A DNA stretch of 64,000 nucleotides from Peteryoungia algae. GTDB lineage: Bacteria; Pseudomonadota; Alphaproteobacteria; Rhizobiales; Rhizobiaceae. The position numbers were made by a program, and so were the translations under genes. This document shows positions 18,583 to 27,553 of this stretch, piece by piece (the stretch's first letter is position 1; each line of letters opens with the position of its first letter). The notes beneath the pieces were generated by a model. It worked only from the letters and a program-made list of their open reading frames with translations. It ran no database searches and was not told the DNA's origin. Location: contig NZ_CP128477.1 of assembly GCF_030369675.1 (NCBI RefSeq), positions 2,170,001 to 2,234,000 of the forward strand. The letters are read 5' to 3'.

Positions 18583-19767
18583 TTATGCCGAACGCGCGCG
18601 GGCGGAAACGCCGGCGGGTCCATGAAGGCATGCATCGAACTTTTCCCAGACGGGTTTCAGATCGACAACCTTGCGGCCGAGGCGGGCCTCGTCCATGGCA
18701 AGGGCGAGCATGCCGGCTTCGAGCGCATCGATTGCAGACACCGGCTGCTTTGCCCCCGAATTGACGAAGGCGATGACGTCTTCGGCCATCTGCTCATCGG
18801 CGCCGTAATGCTGGGAAAGCGCGGAAGGCGCCTTGTAGGTGTTGGCGATGACCTTCTCATTGGTGTGGGCGTCATGCACATCCATGAAACCACGCACGAA
18901 ATCGCCTTCCGCCATGCCCTTGGATCCGATCACGCAGAAGCGGCGGAATTCGTCCGGCACATTGAGATTGGTATGGAAGGTCATCGACACCCCGTTCTCG
19001 TATTCCACGATGGCAGTCTGGTAATCGATGATGTCGCCGTCGCTGTCGAAGACCTTGTCGGAGCCCTGCCAGCCGCTCGGCTTGCGGTGATAGACATTGA
19101 GGTCGTTGATACCGGCGGCCTCGGGCGCATTCTCCGGCACGAAGCTCTTGCGGCCGCCAAAGCTTGCGACGAAACGCGGACGGGCACCGACCACGCCGTT
19201 GTAGAGATCGAGGTCGTGGCAGCATTTTTCCAGCATGAAACCACCGGCATATCGGCCGTAACGGCGCCAGTCGCGCATGAAGAAGGCACCGTGATAGGGC
19301 TGAATGTGCTCGGAAGCTTCGATCGACACGACATTGCCGAGACGCCCCTCCTCCTGCGCCTTGCGCAGATCGCGATAGAGCGGGGAATACCGCAGAACCA
19401 GGCCGACGAGCAGCCGGTCATGTCCATGCGTGTGGAGCAGCGAGGCCAGCGCATAGCTCTCCTCGATGCTGGTGACGATGGGTTTTTCCGTGAAGACTGT
19501 GAGCCCTGCTTCGAGACCGAGACGAATATGCTCCAGATGCATGTGGTTCGGCGACCCGATCATCAGGAGGTCGAAGCTTTCGCCTGCGATGAGCGCCTCG
19601 GGGGTGTCATAGGCTTTGCCGGGGGAAATACCGTATTCATCGAGCGTCGGCATGCCGGCCGGAGCCGGATCGACATAACCAACGATCTCGAAGCTCGGAT
19701 CAATCTCCCTGAACACCCGACCCAGATATCCGAGACGGAATCCGAGTCCGATAATCGCGACCTTCAT
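18583..19767 (-). CDS. Gfo/Idh/MocA family oxidoreductase
   Basis: 394-residue NAD(P)-dependent sugar-type dehydrogenase. The N-terminal Rossmann fold reads MKVAIIGLGFRLGYLGRVF, the dinucleotide/substrate motif is FTEKPIVTS (EKP near residue 93), and the C-terminal half is the beta-sheet substrate domain. It has GGRKSFVPENAPEAAG and a family-like CCHDLDLYNGV segment. It is the first gene of the leftward ABC operon, with AGGGGA upstream of the ATG, so the imported sugar or glycoside is probably its substrate. Some family members are NAD-dependent glycosidases, so oxidation may not be the net reaction. Confidence 0.88.
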   Translation of the reverse strand: MKVAIIGLGFRLGYLGRVFREIDPSFEIVGYVDPAPAGMPTLDEYGISPGKAYDTPEALIAGESFDLLMIGSPNHMHLEHIRLGLEAGLTVFTEKPIVTSIEESYALASLLHTHGHDRLLVGLVLRYSPLYRDLRKAQEEGRLGNVVSIEASEHIQPYHGAFFMRDWRRYGRYAGGFMLEKCCHDLDLYNGVVGARPRFVASFGGRKSFVPENAPEAAGINDLNVYHRKPSGWQGSDKVFDSDGDIIDYQTAIVEYENGVSMTFHTNLNVPDEFRRFCVIGSKGMAEGDFVRGFMDVHDAHTNEKVIANTYKAPSALSQHYGADEQMAEDVIAFVNSGAKQPVSAIDALEAGMLALAMDEARLGRKVVDLKPVWEKFDACLHGPAGVSARARSA

Positions 19768-19856
19768 GATACATTCCCCTGCTTTCGTAATTATTTTTCG
19801 CAGACTGCGTCACTTTTCCAAGATCGTCAACACAGGAAGCGAAAATCCCAGCATTG

Positions 19857-19873
19857 ATGAAAATTGTTTTCAT
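19857..19873. promoter_or_regulatory. Perfect inverted repeat, candidate RpiR-family operator
   Basis: ATGAAAA-TTG-TTTTCAT, 7-bp perfect arms with a 3-base spacer, 90 bases before the start of the Gfo/Idh gene. The core GAAAA-N3-TTTTC is echoed by GCAAA-TTA-TTTTC at 10958. The only RpiR regulator in view is at 9675, which makes control of both operons by it a testable idea. Confidence 0.45.
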
Positions 19874-20133
19874 GACCGTTCGCGATACTGGATGAAGATC
19901 TGGCACTCCGCTTCCCAGCCACAGCAGAAACCTCACGGGCATGCCAGCGCAAAGGATTTGGATTGTGATCTTCCCCAATCGTTAATTTAAGATACCAAAA
20001 CTAGTCCAATCGTAAAGCTGAGCTCGCCGAAAATCTTTGAAAAACGCGCAAAATGCTGTTTTCACGGCGAAATTTCTAAAACGCCTCAGAAATCAGGTCA
20101 GAGCTTCAAAACCATTTGCGAAATAGGTCTCTG

Positions 20134-20159
20134 GTTGGTATTGTATCGCAAAGACCAAC
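20134..20159. promoter_or_regulatory. Inverted repeat upstream of the GntR/UTRA gene
   Basis: GTTGGT-N14-ACCAAC, with a second nested pair GGTCT/AGACC (20126-20130 and 20152-20156), lies about 90 bases before the GntR/UTRA start codon. GGTCT/AGACC resembles half sites bound by NagR/DasR-type regulators, so autoregulation of the nag-type operon is plausible. Pattern only. Confidence 0.35.
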
Positions 20160-20247
20160 GCCGGGACGGAAGCATGCAGAAGTTGATGAGGATTGCCGTC
20201 GCTGCCATCTGCTTGCAGCCACGCCATCGCTGGGGCAGATTTGCCGC

Positions 20248-21015
20248 ATGAGCACAGCCCTCCCCCTTGAACAGCTCCAGATGGTGCGCGGCGGACCGCT
20301 TTATGTGAAGCTCCGCAAGATGATCGAAGACGCCGTCGCCTCGGGGCGCCTGAAGCACGGCGACGCCCTGCCGGCAGAACGCGACATTGCCGAAGCGGCA
20401 GACATCAGCCGCGTGACTGTGCGCAAGGCGATCGACGAACTGGTGGAAGAAGGCCTGCTCGTTCGCCGCCGCGGCTCCGGGACCTTTGTGGTCAAGCCCG
20501 TCCCGCGCATGCAGCAGCCGCTCAGTCAGCTCACCTCCTTCACCGAGGACATGCGCCGGCGCGGCATGGTCGCAGGCTCCCGCTGGCTGGGGCGCGGCCT
20601 GTTTTATCCCACGGCCGAAGAAACCATGATGCTGGGCCTTGTCGGCGGCGCGCGCGTCGCGCGGATCGACCGCTTGAGAACCGCCAATGACATGCCGATC
20701 GCATTGGAACGCACCAGTCTGCCGGACGACCTTCTGCCCGATCCGGAAAAAATAGAGGATTCCCTCTACCTCTGCCTGCTCGATGCCGGTATCCGGCCCG
20801 TCCGCGCCAATCAGCGTATTTCCGCCGTTCTGCTGAAGGACGAGGAAACCAAGCTGCTCGGTGTCCCGCCGGGCTCTGCGGCACTGTCAGTGCAGCGCAT
20901 CGCCTATCTCGAAACCGGTCGCGTGATGGAAATGTCGCGCGCCCTTTATCGCAGCGACGCCTATGATCTGGTTGCCGAACTCGGCATCGGCTCGCCCATG
21001 AAGCCCCAAGACTGA
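20248..21015 (+). CDS. GntR-family regulator, HutC/UTRA type (NagR-like)
   Basis: 255-residue regulator. The N-terminal winged helix (about residues 15-80, with LPAERDIAEAADISRVTVRKAIDEL) is followed by a UTRA ligand-binding domain (about 95-250). NagR/DasR relatives of this type respond to glucosamine-6-P or GlcNAc-6-P. I use the ATG at 20248 giving MSTALPLEQ; an in-frame start 132 bases upstream would add residues that do not resemble the family. It is the first gene of an operon with a SIS protein, NagA and a ROK kinase, which supports a GlcNAc regulator. Confidence 0.88.
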   Translation: MSTALPLEQLQMVRGGPLYVKLRKMIEDAVASGRLKHGDALPAERDIAEAADISRVTVRKAIDELVEEGLLVRRRGSGTFVVKPVPRMQQPLSQLTSFTEDMRRRGMVAGSRWLGRGLFYPTAEETMMLGLVGGARVARIDRLRTANDMPIALERTSLPDDLLPDPEKIEDSLYLCLLDAGIRPVRANQRISAVLLKDEETKLLGVPPGSAALSVQRIAYLETGRVMEMSRALYRSDAYDLVAELGIGSPMKPQD

Positions 21016-21026
21016 AAGCGCGTACC

Positions 21027-22049
21027 ATGACCACCAAGATGCGTGAGGAGATCAACGAGATCCCCGCAGCCGCCGCCCGTTTGCTGGACAGCTCGAAATC
21101 CGTGATATCAGACGCGGCGAACGCATTGCGCGACAAGGATCCCGCCATCGTGGTGACGATTGCCCGCGGCTCGTCCGATCATGCGGCATATTTCCTGAAA
21201 TATGCGATCGAGCTGCAGATGGGCCTGCCGGTCGCCTCGCTCGGTCCCTCCCTCGCCTCGATCTACGAGGCTCCGATGAAGCTCGGCAGCGCGGCCGCCT
21301 TTGCCGTGTCCCAATCCGGCGCCAGCCCCGATATCGTGGCCATGGCCAAGGGCGCCCGCGACGGCGGCGCCACGACGATCAGCCTGGTGAACACGCTCCC
21401 CTCGCCGCTGGCGGACGCGGCGACATTCGCCATCGACATCAAGGCGGGGCCGGAGATCGCGGTGGCTGCGACCAAGTCCTACGTGAATTCGATCATCGCG
21501 GGGCTTGCAATCCTCGCGAGCTGGAGCCGCGACGTAGCGCTCACTCGCGCTGTCGAGGCCCTGCCCGAGCATTTCGAACAGGCCCTCGGCCTCGACTGGA
21601 CCGCGTTGCTCGAGCCGCTAAAATCGGCCGACTCTCTCTACATGCTCGGTCGCGGACCCACGCTGGCGATTGCCGCTGAAGCGGCCCTGAAATGCAAGGA
21701 AACCTGCGAACTGCATGCCGAAGCCTATTCCTCGGCAGAAGTGCTGCACGGCCCGGTCTCGATCGTTGGCCGCAACTTTCCCGTCGTTGCCTTTGCGGCA
21801 AGGGACATGGCCGAGGCCTCGATCGCCGGAACTGTCTCGAAGCTCGCGGCCAGCAATGCCACCTGCTTCATCACATCGGACCAGGCGACGGCCGGGCACA
21901 AGCTGCCGATCATCGCAACGGGCCATCCGATCACGGATGCGCTGGCTCTGATCGTTCCCTATTATGGCTTCATCGAATCCCTCTCCCGTGCGCGCGGTTT
22001 CAATCCCGACAAGCCAGTCGCGCTGAAGAAAGTCACCGAGACACAATGA
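21027..22049 (+). CDS. SIS-domain aminosugar-phosphate deaminase/isomerase (NagB-II/AgaS-like)
   Basis: 340-residue protein with two SIS domains but no glutaminase domain, i.e. GlmS-like isomerase halves. In nag operons such proteins (NagB-II) deaminate and isomerise glucosamine-6-P to fructose-6-P and ammonia. Motifs include TIARGSSDHAA, SQSGASPD and ATKSYVNS in the first half, and GRGPTLAIAAEAALKCKETC followed by AEAYSSAEVLHGP in the second. It starts 12 bases after the GntR/UTRA gene and overlaps nagA by 4 bases, which fits the step after deacetylation. Confidence 0.85.
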   Translation: MTTKMREEINEIPAAAARLLDSSKSVISDAANALRDKDPAIVVTIARGSSDHAAYFLKYAIELQMGLPVASLGPSLASIYEAPMKLGSAAAFAVSQSGASPDIVAMAKGARDGGATTISLVNTLPSPLADAATFAIDIKAGPEIAVAATKSYVNSIIAGLAILASWSRDVALTRAVEALPEHFEQALGLDWTALLEPLKSADSLYMLGRGPTLAIAAEAALKCKETCELHAEAYSSAEVLHGPVSIVGRNFPVVAFAARDMAEASIAGTVSKLAASNATCFITSDQATAGHKLPIIATGHPITDALALIVPYYGFIESLSRARGFNPDKPVALKKVTETQ

Positions 22050-23230
22050 CGTCCGCCTTCGCCATCACCGCACGCCGCATCTTTGATGGGCACATGTTCC
22101 ACGAGGATGCTGCACTCCTGGTCGAGAACAGCCGGGTGAAGGCTGTTCTCGCCAGAGCGGATTTGCCCGGCGGCATGATGCACCACGATGCCGGCGATGC
22201 ACTGATCACCCCAGGCTTCATCGACCTCCAGGTCAATGGTGGCGGTGGCGTGCTCTTCAACAACGATCCCACGGTGCCGGGCATCCGCACGATCTGCGAG
22301 ACCCATGCTCGTTATGGCACGACCGCGCTGATGGTCACGCTGATCACCGATGCACCGGAACTCAAGAGAGAAGCGATCGCCGCCGGCGCGGCCGCAGCCG
22401 CAGCGGGAGAGCCCGGCTACCTCGGCCTTCATCTCGAGGGTCCGCATCTGTCGATTGCCCGCAAGGGCACGCATGATCCGGCCCTGATCCGCCCGATGAC
22501 CGAAGCCGATCTCGCCTATCTTCTCGAACAGGTACCGCGTTTCGGCATACCGATGATCACGATTGCCCCCGAGAGCGTGACGCCGGATCAGGTCCGGCGT
22601 CTGGTTCAGGCCGGCTACCGGGTGAGCCTCGGCCACACCGATACCAGCTGCAGTGACGTTGCGGCTTACATCAAGGCGGGCGCCACCCTCGTCACCCACC
22701 TCTTCAATGCCATGAGCCAGCTCGGCAACCGCGAGCCTGGCCTTGTCGGCGCTGCCCTTGCTTCCCCCTCCCTGCATTGCGGCCTCATTGCCGATGGCTT
22801 CCATGTCGATCCGGTCACCATGAAGATCGCGCTCGCCGCAAAGACAGGGCCCGCCCATATTTTTCTGGTCACCGATGCCATGTCGACCATCGGCACGGGG
22901 GAGAACGGCTTCGACCTGAACGGCCGAACCGTTTACCGCCGTGATGGCCGGCTGACGCTCGCCGACGGAACGCTGGCCGGTGCGGACATCGACATGCTCT
23001 CCTGCGTCCGCTACGTGCGCGAACAGCTTGGGCAGCCGCTGGAAGAGGCGCTGCGCATGGCCTCGCTCTATCCGGCCGAAGCGATCGGCGCCCCGAGCAA
23101 GGGCAGCCTCACTGCCGGCAAGGATGCCGATTTCGTCGTGCTCGGTGCAGACCTCGACATCAGATCCACCTGGATTGCAGGCACCTGCGTCCATACTGCT
23201 GACACCAAGCCGAGCTGGGCCTTCGCATGA
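22046..23230 (+). CDS. nagA: N-acetylglucosamine-6-phosphate deacetylase
   Basis: 394-residue amidohydrolase that converts GlcNAc-6-P to GlcN-6-P and acetate in the cytosol. Visible metal and catalytic residues are E131 in HLEGPH, H197 in GHTD, H218 in THLFNAM and the general base D277 in VTDAMS. ITPGFIDLQVNGGGG near residue 55 is also typical. The ATG at 22046 overlaps the SIS gene stop; the open frame before it lies inside that gene. It overlaps the ROK kinase gene by 4 bases. Confidence 0.93.
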   Translation: MTSAFAITARRIFDGHMFHEDAALLVENSRVKAVLARADLPGGMMHHDAGDALITPGFIDLQVNGGGGVLFNNDPTVPGIRTICETHARYGTTALMVTLITDAPELKREAIAAGAAAAAAGEPGYLGLHLEGPHLSIARKGTHDPALIRPMTEADLAYLLEQVPRFGIPMITIAPESVTPDQVRRLVQAGYRVSLGHTDTSCSDVAAYIKAGATLVTHLFNAMSQLGNREPGLVGAALASPSLHCGLIADGFHVDPVTMKIALAAKTGPAHIFLVTDAMSTIGTGENGFDLNGRTVYRRDGRLTLADGTLAGADIDMLSCVRYVREQLGQPLEEALRMASLYPAEAIGAPSKGSLTAGKDADFVVLGADLDIRSTWIAGTCVHTADTKPSWAFA

Positions 23231-24159
23231 TCGTCTGCTTCGATATCGGCGGCACGGCCATCAAGGGCGCCATGGCAACAAGCCGCGAGGACATCCGTCC
23301 CTTCCCGCGCCAGCCGACTCCCATTCATGATTTCGACGCCTTCGTCACCACACTCGCCTCCGTCATTGCGGAAGCCGAAGCACTCGCTGGCAAGCGCGCT
23401 GCCTGCATCGCAATCTCGATTGCGGGCGTGATCGACCCGGACACCGCGAACGCCGTCGTCGCCAATATCCCTTGCATCCACGGACGGCCGCTGCAGGCCG
23501 ATCTCGAAGCCGCCTTGGGCCTCCCGGTGATCGTCGCAAACGACGCGGACTGCTTCGTTCTCGCCGAAGCCGGCATTGGGGCGGCCCGCGGTCATCGTGT
23601 CGTGTTCGGCGTGATCCTCGGCACCGGCGTCGGCGGTGGCCTCGTCATCGACGGCAAGCTGATCAACGAGAGCGGCTTTGCCGGCGAATGGGGACACGGT
23701 CCGATCCAGCCGACAGAGGCCGGCTCTCCACCAATCCGCGTGCCGCGCTTCCAGTGTGGCTGCGGCCAGATTGGCTGCATCGACGCGGTCTGCAGCGCCA
23801 GAGGCCTCGAGAAACTACACAAGCATATCCATGGCAAACATCTGACCAGTGAGCAGATAATCACCGACTGGCAGAAGGGGGAGGCCATGTCCGAGCGCAC
23901 GATCGACGTTTACGTCGACATCCTCACGGATGCGCTTTCGGTCGTCGTCAACGTCACCGGCACGACCATTTTACCCGTCGGCGGCGGCCTTTCAAATGTG
24001 CCGGCACTTCTGGCACGCATCGATACGGCCCTGCGTGCGCGCATTCTGCGCAAATTCAAGGACCCGATCGTCGTTCCTGCCGCCTGCGGCGTGGAGCCGG
24101 GCCTCATCGGGGCCGCGATCCTGGGGCTCGACTTCGCCAAAGAGCATGGAGGAGGCTGA
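23227..24159 (+). CDS. ROK family sugar kinase (N-acetylglucosamine kinase-like)
   Basis: 310-residue ROK kinase. The N-terminal phosphate loop is DIGGTAIKG (residues 6-14), then GTGVGGGLVIDG, EWGHGPIQP and a zinc-binding stretch CGCGQIGCIDAVCS. The usual Glu after GC is Asp here. ROK kinases in this setting phosphorylate GlcNAc released inside the cell by hexosaminidases. The product would then go to NagA and the SIS deaminase, both encoded just upstream with 4-base overlaps. ManNAc or other amino sugars cannot be excluded. Confidence 0.88.
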   Translation: MIVCFDIGGTAIKGAMATSREDIRPFPRQPTPIHDFDAFVTTLASVIAEAEALAGKRAACIAISIAGVIDPDTANAVVANIPCIHGRPLQADLEAALGLPVIVANDADCFVLAEAGIGAARGHRVVFGVILGTGVGGGLVIDGKLINESGFAGEWGHGPIQPTEAGSPPIRVPRFQCGCGQIGCIDAVCSARGLEKLHKHIHGKHLTSEQIITDWQKGEAMSERTIDVYVDILTDALSVVVNVTGTTILPVGGGLSNVPALLARIDTALRARILRKFKDPIVVPAACGVEPGLIGAAILGLDFAKEHGGG

Positions 24160-24161
24160 GA

Positions 24162-24662
24162 ATGGCTACGGACATGCTCGTGAAACTCTACGATCTGCAG
24201 CCAAACCCCGACCTCGACAGGCGCATGCATGCCGAAGGCGTGACGATCCGGCGCGCGCTCGTGCCGGAACTCTCGGGGATCTGTGCCTGGATCGAGCCGC
24301 GTTTCGGCGCCGGCTGGGCAGCCGAGGCGACGGCAGCAATCATGCGCCAGCCCGTCACCTGCTGGATTGCCCATGAAGGCGAGACCCTGCTGGGCTTTGC
24401 CTGCCACGAGGCAACGATGAAGGGGTTCTTCGGTCCAACCGGTGTGGACGAGAATGCCCGAGGTCGGGGCATCGGCCATGCGCTGCTGATCCGCACCCTT
24501 CTCGACATGCGCGACCAGGGTTACGGTTATGCCATCATCGGCGGTGCCGGCCCCGAGGGTTTTTATGAGAGGAGCGTGGGTGCAATCGCAATTCCCGGCT
24601 CGTCGCCCGGCATCTACAAGGACATGCTGCCGCTTGCCGCACCGGCAGGCATGACGGACTGA
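24162..24662 (+). CDS. GNAT family N-acetyltransferase
   Basis: 166-residue acetyltransferase. The acetyl-CoA-binding motif A appears as VDENARGRGIGHALL (near residues 90-105), followed by GGAGPEGFYERSVGA. It begins 2 bases after the ROK kinase gene stops, so it is the last gene of the nag-type operon. An amino-sugar or an amino-acid product could be acetylated, but nothing in the sequence fixes the substrate. Confidence 0.83.
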   Translation: MATDMLVKLYDLQPNPDLDRRMHAEGVTIRRALVPELSGICAWIEPRFGAGWAAEATAAIMRQPVTCWIAHEGETLLGFACHEATMKGFFGPTGVDENARGRGIGHALLIRTLLDMRDQGYGYAIIGGAGPEGFYERSVGAIAIPGSSPGIYKDMLPLAAPAGMTD

Positions 24663-24798
24663 AGCACCTCAGCCGAAGTCCGATGTCGGGGGATGCCGAC
24701 GCCCGGGCACATTGAGGCCGATCTCGGACCTGTCGGTGGCAGAAACCCCGATGCGCAAGAATGCACTCGCCCTCTGAACCCACCAGCCCGGCCTGGAA

Positions 24799-25536
24799 CT
24801 AGCCGGACCACTCCGCCACCATCCGGTCATGTTCGATGGTTTCGAGCATGGCATTTCGCGCTCCGGCTTCGTCGCCATATTCGATCCGGTTCACCAGGAG
24901 CCGGTGCTTGTCGAGGATCGCGTCCAGCACACAAGCGTCAGGAGCAGTCATCAGTGCCTTGTAGGCCAGCGCATGCGCGAGCTCGATGACACCGTAAAGC
25001 GCCCGCACGAATGGATTGTGAGCGGCGTCCGCGATGATCCGGTGCAACTCGAAATCGGCAAGCGCGAAGTTCTGTAGGGAGCCCAGCGAGGTCTCCATCT
25101 GGTGGATCCAGTAGAGCATCAGGCGGATCTGGTCCGCCGTGCGGCGTCTGGCAACTTCAGCTGCCGCCTGCGGTTCCATCGAGCGGCGCACCTCATGCAG
25201 GCCGGAGAGAAACTCCGGGTCTAGCGGCGCTTCGAGATGCCAGGCCAGCACCTGAGGATCGTAGAGGTTCCAACGGCTTTTCTTGGCAACCTTGGTGCCG
25301 ACTTTTGGCCTTGCTTCGAGCAAGCCCTTGGCCTCCAGGGTCTTCAATGCCTCGCGCAGAACCGTACGCGACACCTCGAACTCTTCCATGAATTTGGCGT
25401 CATTCGGAAGGGTCGTCCCAACGGGATAGCGACCGGAGATGACCCCGGCCCCGATCTCGTTGATGACATGCGAATGATAGTTACGCGCCGTCAACCGCCC
25501 TGACAGGGAGCGAAGAAGGCTCCCCGGCTCGCTCAT
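24799..25536 (-). CDS. FadR/FCD-type GntR regulator
   Basis: 245-residue GntR regulator. An N-terminal winged helix (about residues 20-85, with FEVSRTVLREALKTLEAKGLLEARPKVGT) is followed by an all-helical FCD ligand domain (about 105-235). It overlaps the end of the upstream permease gene by 4 bases, making it the last gene of the YtfQ-type operon. It probably controls that operon in response to the imported sugar or its product, often a sugar acid for this family. Confidence 0.88.
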   Translation of the reverse strand: MSEPGSLLRSLSGRLTARNYHSHVINEIGAGVISGRYPVGTTLPNDAKFMEEFEVSRTVLREALKTLEAKGLLEARPKVGTKVAKKSRWNLYDPQVLAWHLEAPLDPEFLSGLHEVRRSMEPQAAAEVARRRTADQIRLMLYWIHQMETSLGSLQNFALADFELHRIIADAAHNPFVRALYGVIELAHALAYKALMTAPDACVLDAILDKHRLLVNRIEYGDEAGARNAMLETIEHDRMVAEWSG

Positions 25537-26513
25537 GCAGGGGCCTTCTTCAGGCGCGTACGCCCGGTCTGTGCGGTAAACACCAGCTTCTGGAGCAGGA
25601 TGAACATGAACAGCAGGAACCCGATGGCGATTTTAGTCCACCAGCTGGAGAGCGTCCCGTCGAAGACGATATAGGTCTGGACGAGGCCCTGCAGCATGAC
25701 CCCGATCAGGGTTCCGAAGATGAAACCGTAACCGCCCGTCAACAGGGTCCCGCCTATCACTACGGCTGCAATCGAGTCAAGTTCGATACCCACCGCCGCC
25801 AGCGGATAGCCGGCCGAGGTGTAGAGCGAATAGACGATGCCCGCGAGCCCGCCCAGGAAGGACGACAGCGCATAGATGCCGACCGTTACCCGCCCGGTCG
25901 GCACCCCCATCAGCGACGCCGAATTGATGTTGCCGCCGATGGCATAGACATAGGAGCCGAACCGCGTCTTGTGGGCGATAAAACCGAAGACGAGGAAGGT
26001 GCAAAGCATCAGCAGTCCGATGAAGCTCAGGCGGCCGCCACCGGGCAGCCGGTAGTAGAGGCTGGAGATCGTCCGGTAGAACTCGTGGTCGATCGGGATC
26101 GAATCCTGGCTGAGCACCGAGGCCAGACCGCGCGCCAGGAACATGCCGGCCAGCGTCACGATGAAGGGGGGCACCTGCAGAAAGTGAATGACCGCTCCCA
26201 TGGAGGCCCCGAAGGTGGCCGCAAGCGCAAGCACGATCGCAAAGACCGCCAGCGGATGGATGCCGACCCAGGAGATCAGGATGGCCGTGATGACCCCCGT
26301 CAGGCCGATCACCGCGCCGACCGATAGATCGATGCCGCCGGAAATGATGACAAAGGTGGCGCCGACGGCGGCGATGCCGAGAAAGGCGTTGTCCGTCAGG
26401 AAGTTTCCGAACACCCTGGTCGACCACATGGCCGGGAACTGGAAAATGCAGATGGCATAGGCGACCACGAAGATGAGGGTGGTCGCAGCGAGTGGGCGAT
26501 AACGCGGATTCAT
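25533..26513 (-). CDS. yjfF: Sugar ABC transporter permease (YjfF-like)
   Basis: 326-residue CUT2-type permease with eight to ten hydrophobic segments. The typical GGIDLSVGAVIGLTGV motif is near residues 60-75, and the C-terminal region is GGTLLTGGYGFIFGTLIGVM. The pairing with a YtfT-like permease, a double ATPase and a YtfQ-like binding protein follows the E. coli galactofuranose importer. It overlaps both neighbours by 4 bases. Confidence 0.87.
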   Translation of the reverse strand: MNPRYRPLAATTLIFVVAYAICIFQFPAMWSTRVFGNFLTDNAFLGIAAVGATFVIISGGIDLSVGAVIGLTGVITAILISWVGIHPLAVFAIVLALAATFGASMGAVIHFLQVPPFIVTLAGMFLARGLASVLSQDSIPIDHEFYRTISSLYYRLPGGGRLSFIGLLMLCTFLVFGFIAHKTRFGSYVYAIGGNINSASLMGVPTGRVTVGIYALSSFLGGLAGIVYSLYTSAGYPLAAVGIELDSIAAVVIGGTLLTGGYGFIFGTLIGVMLQGLVQTYIVFDGTLSSWWTKIAIGFLLFMFILLQKLVFTAQTGRTRLKKAPA

Positions 26514-27553
26514 CGTGCCTGTCCCGAAGTTTGGCCTGAGGTCTTGGGGGGTGTTGTCGCAACGGCCTGGCGCGGACCGAACTTGCGGCCGAGCAGATGG
26601 GCGATCCGGGCCGACTGCAGCACCAGGATGATGATGATCATGCCGGCCTTGACGATCAGGTTGAACTCCGGCGGGAAGCCCGAGACGAGCACGCCTGTGT
26701 TCATCGCCTGGATGATGATCGCGCCGAGCACCGACATCGGGATCGAGAAGCGTCCGCCAAGCAACGAAGTGCCACCGATGACGACCGCGAGGATGGCGTC
26801 GAGTTCGAGCCAGAGACCGGCATTATTGGCATCTGCCCCGCGGATGTCCGCAGCGGCGATAATCCCCGCTGTCGCCGCACAGAAGCCGCCGAAGGCATAG
26901 ATGCAGAGAATGAAAATCTTGCTGCGCAGCCCGGTGTAATTGGCGGCGGAAAGATTAATGCCGATGGCCTCGATGAACAGACCGATCGCCGTGCGCCGCA
27001 TCACAAGATGGACGAAGAGCATCAAGACGATGGCGATCACGGCCGGCATGGGCAGACCGAAGAGATTGCCGGTGCCCACGAAGATCAAGGCCGGGTCGGA
27101 AAAGGTGACGATCGACCCCTCCGTGATCAACTGTGCCACCCCGCGCCCGGCCACCATGAGTACCAGCGTGGCGACAAAGGGCTGGATGCCGAGATAGGCG
27201 ACGAGAATGCCGTTCCACATGCCGCACAGGATCCCGACGGCAAGGGCAGAGAAAAGGGTGACGATCAGCGGCTGGCCGGCAACCGCACAGGTCGCGGCAA
27301 CCGCGCCGGCCACCGCCATGACCGCACCGACCGAGAGATCCACGCCCTTGGTAGCGATGATCGCGGTCATCCCGATCGCAAGGATCGCGACGGGGGCGCC
27401 ACGGTTCATGACGTCGATCAGGCTGCCGAACAGGCGCCCGTCCTGCCAGGTGATGTTGAAGAAGCCGGGAAAGACAAGCCAGTTGAAGAACAGCACGCCG
27501 GCGAGCGCCAACAGCTGCGGAGAAATGATACGGGACATTGAAAGCCTTTTCAT
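26510..27553 (-). CDS. ytfT: Sugar ABC transporter permease (YtfT-like)
   Basis: 347-residue CUT2 permease with about ten membrane segments. TKGVDLSVGAVMAVAGAVAA is the family motif near residue 70, and GGTSLLGGRFSIPMSVLGAIII is in the C-terminal third. The last ~15 residues are Thr/Ser/Gln-rich (TTPPKTSGQTSGQAR). It overlaps the ATPase gene upstream and the YjfF-like gene downstream by 4 bases each. Confidence 0.87.
   Translation of the reverse strand: MKRLSMSRIISPQLLALAGVLFFNWLVFPGFFNITWQDGRLFGSLIDVMNRGAPVAILAIGMTAIIATKGVDLSVGAVMAVAGAVAATCAVAGQPLIVTLFSALAVGILCGMWNGILVAYLGIQPFVATLVLMVAGRGVAQLITEGSIVTFSDPALIFVGTGNLFGLPMPAVIAIVLMLFVHLVMRRTAIGLFIEAIGINLSAANYTGLRSKIFILCIYAFGGFCAATAGIIAAADIRGADANNAGLWLELDAILAVVIGGTSLLGGRFSIPMSVLGAIIIQAMNTGVLVSGFPPEFNLIVKAGMIIIILVLQSARIAHLLGRKFGPRQAVATTPPKTSGQTSGQAR

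Larger units (their letters stand above)
19768..20247. other. Divergent promoter region between the ABC operon and the nag-type operon
   Basis: 480 bases without a credible gene; A/T-rich compared with its flanks. It holds a perfect inverted repeat at 19857-19873 (candidate RpiR site) nearer the ABC operon, and a longer inverted repeat at 20134-20159 (candidate GntR/UTRA site) nearer the rightward operon. No convincing -35/-10 pair could be fixed by eye. Confidence 0.6.
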
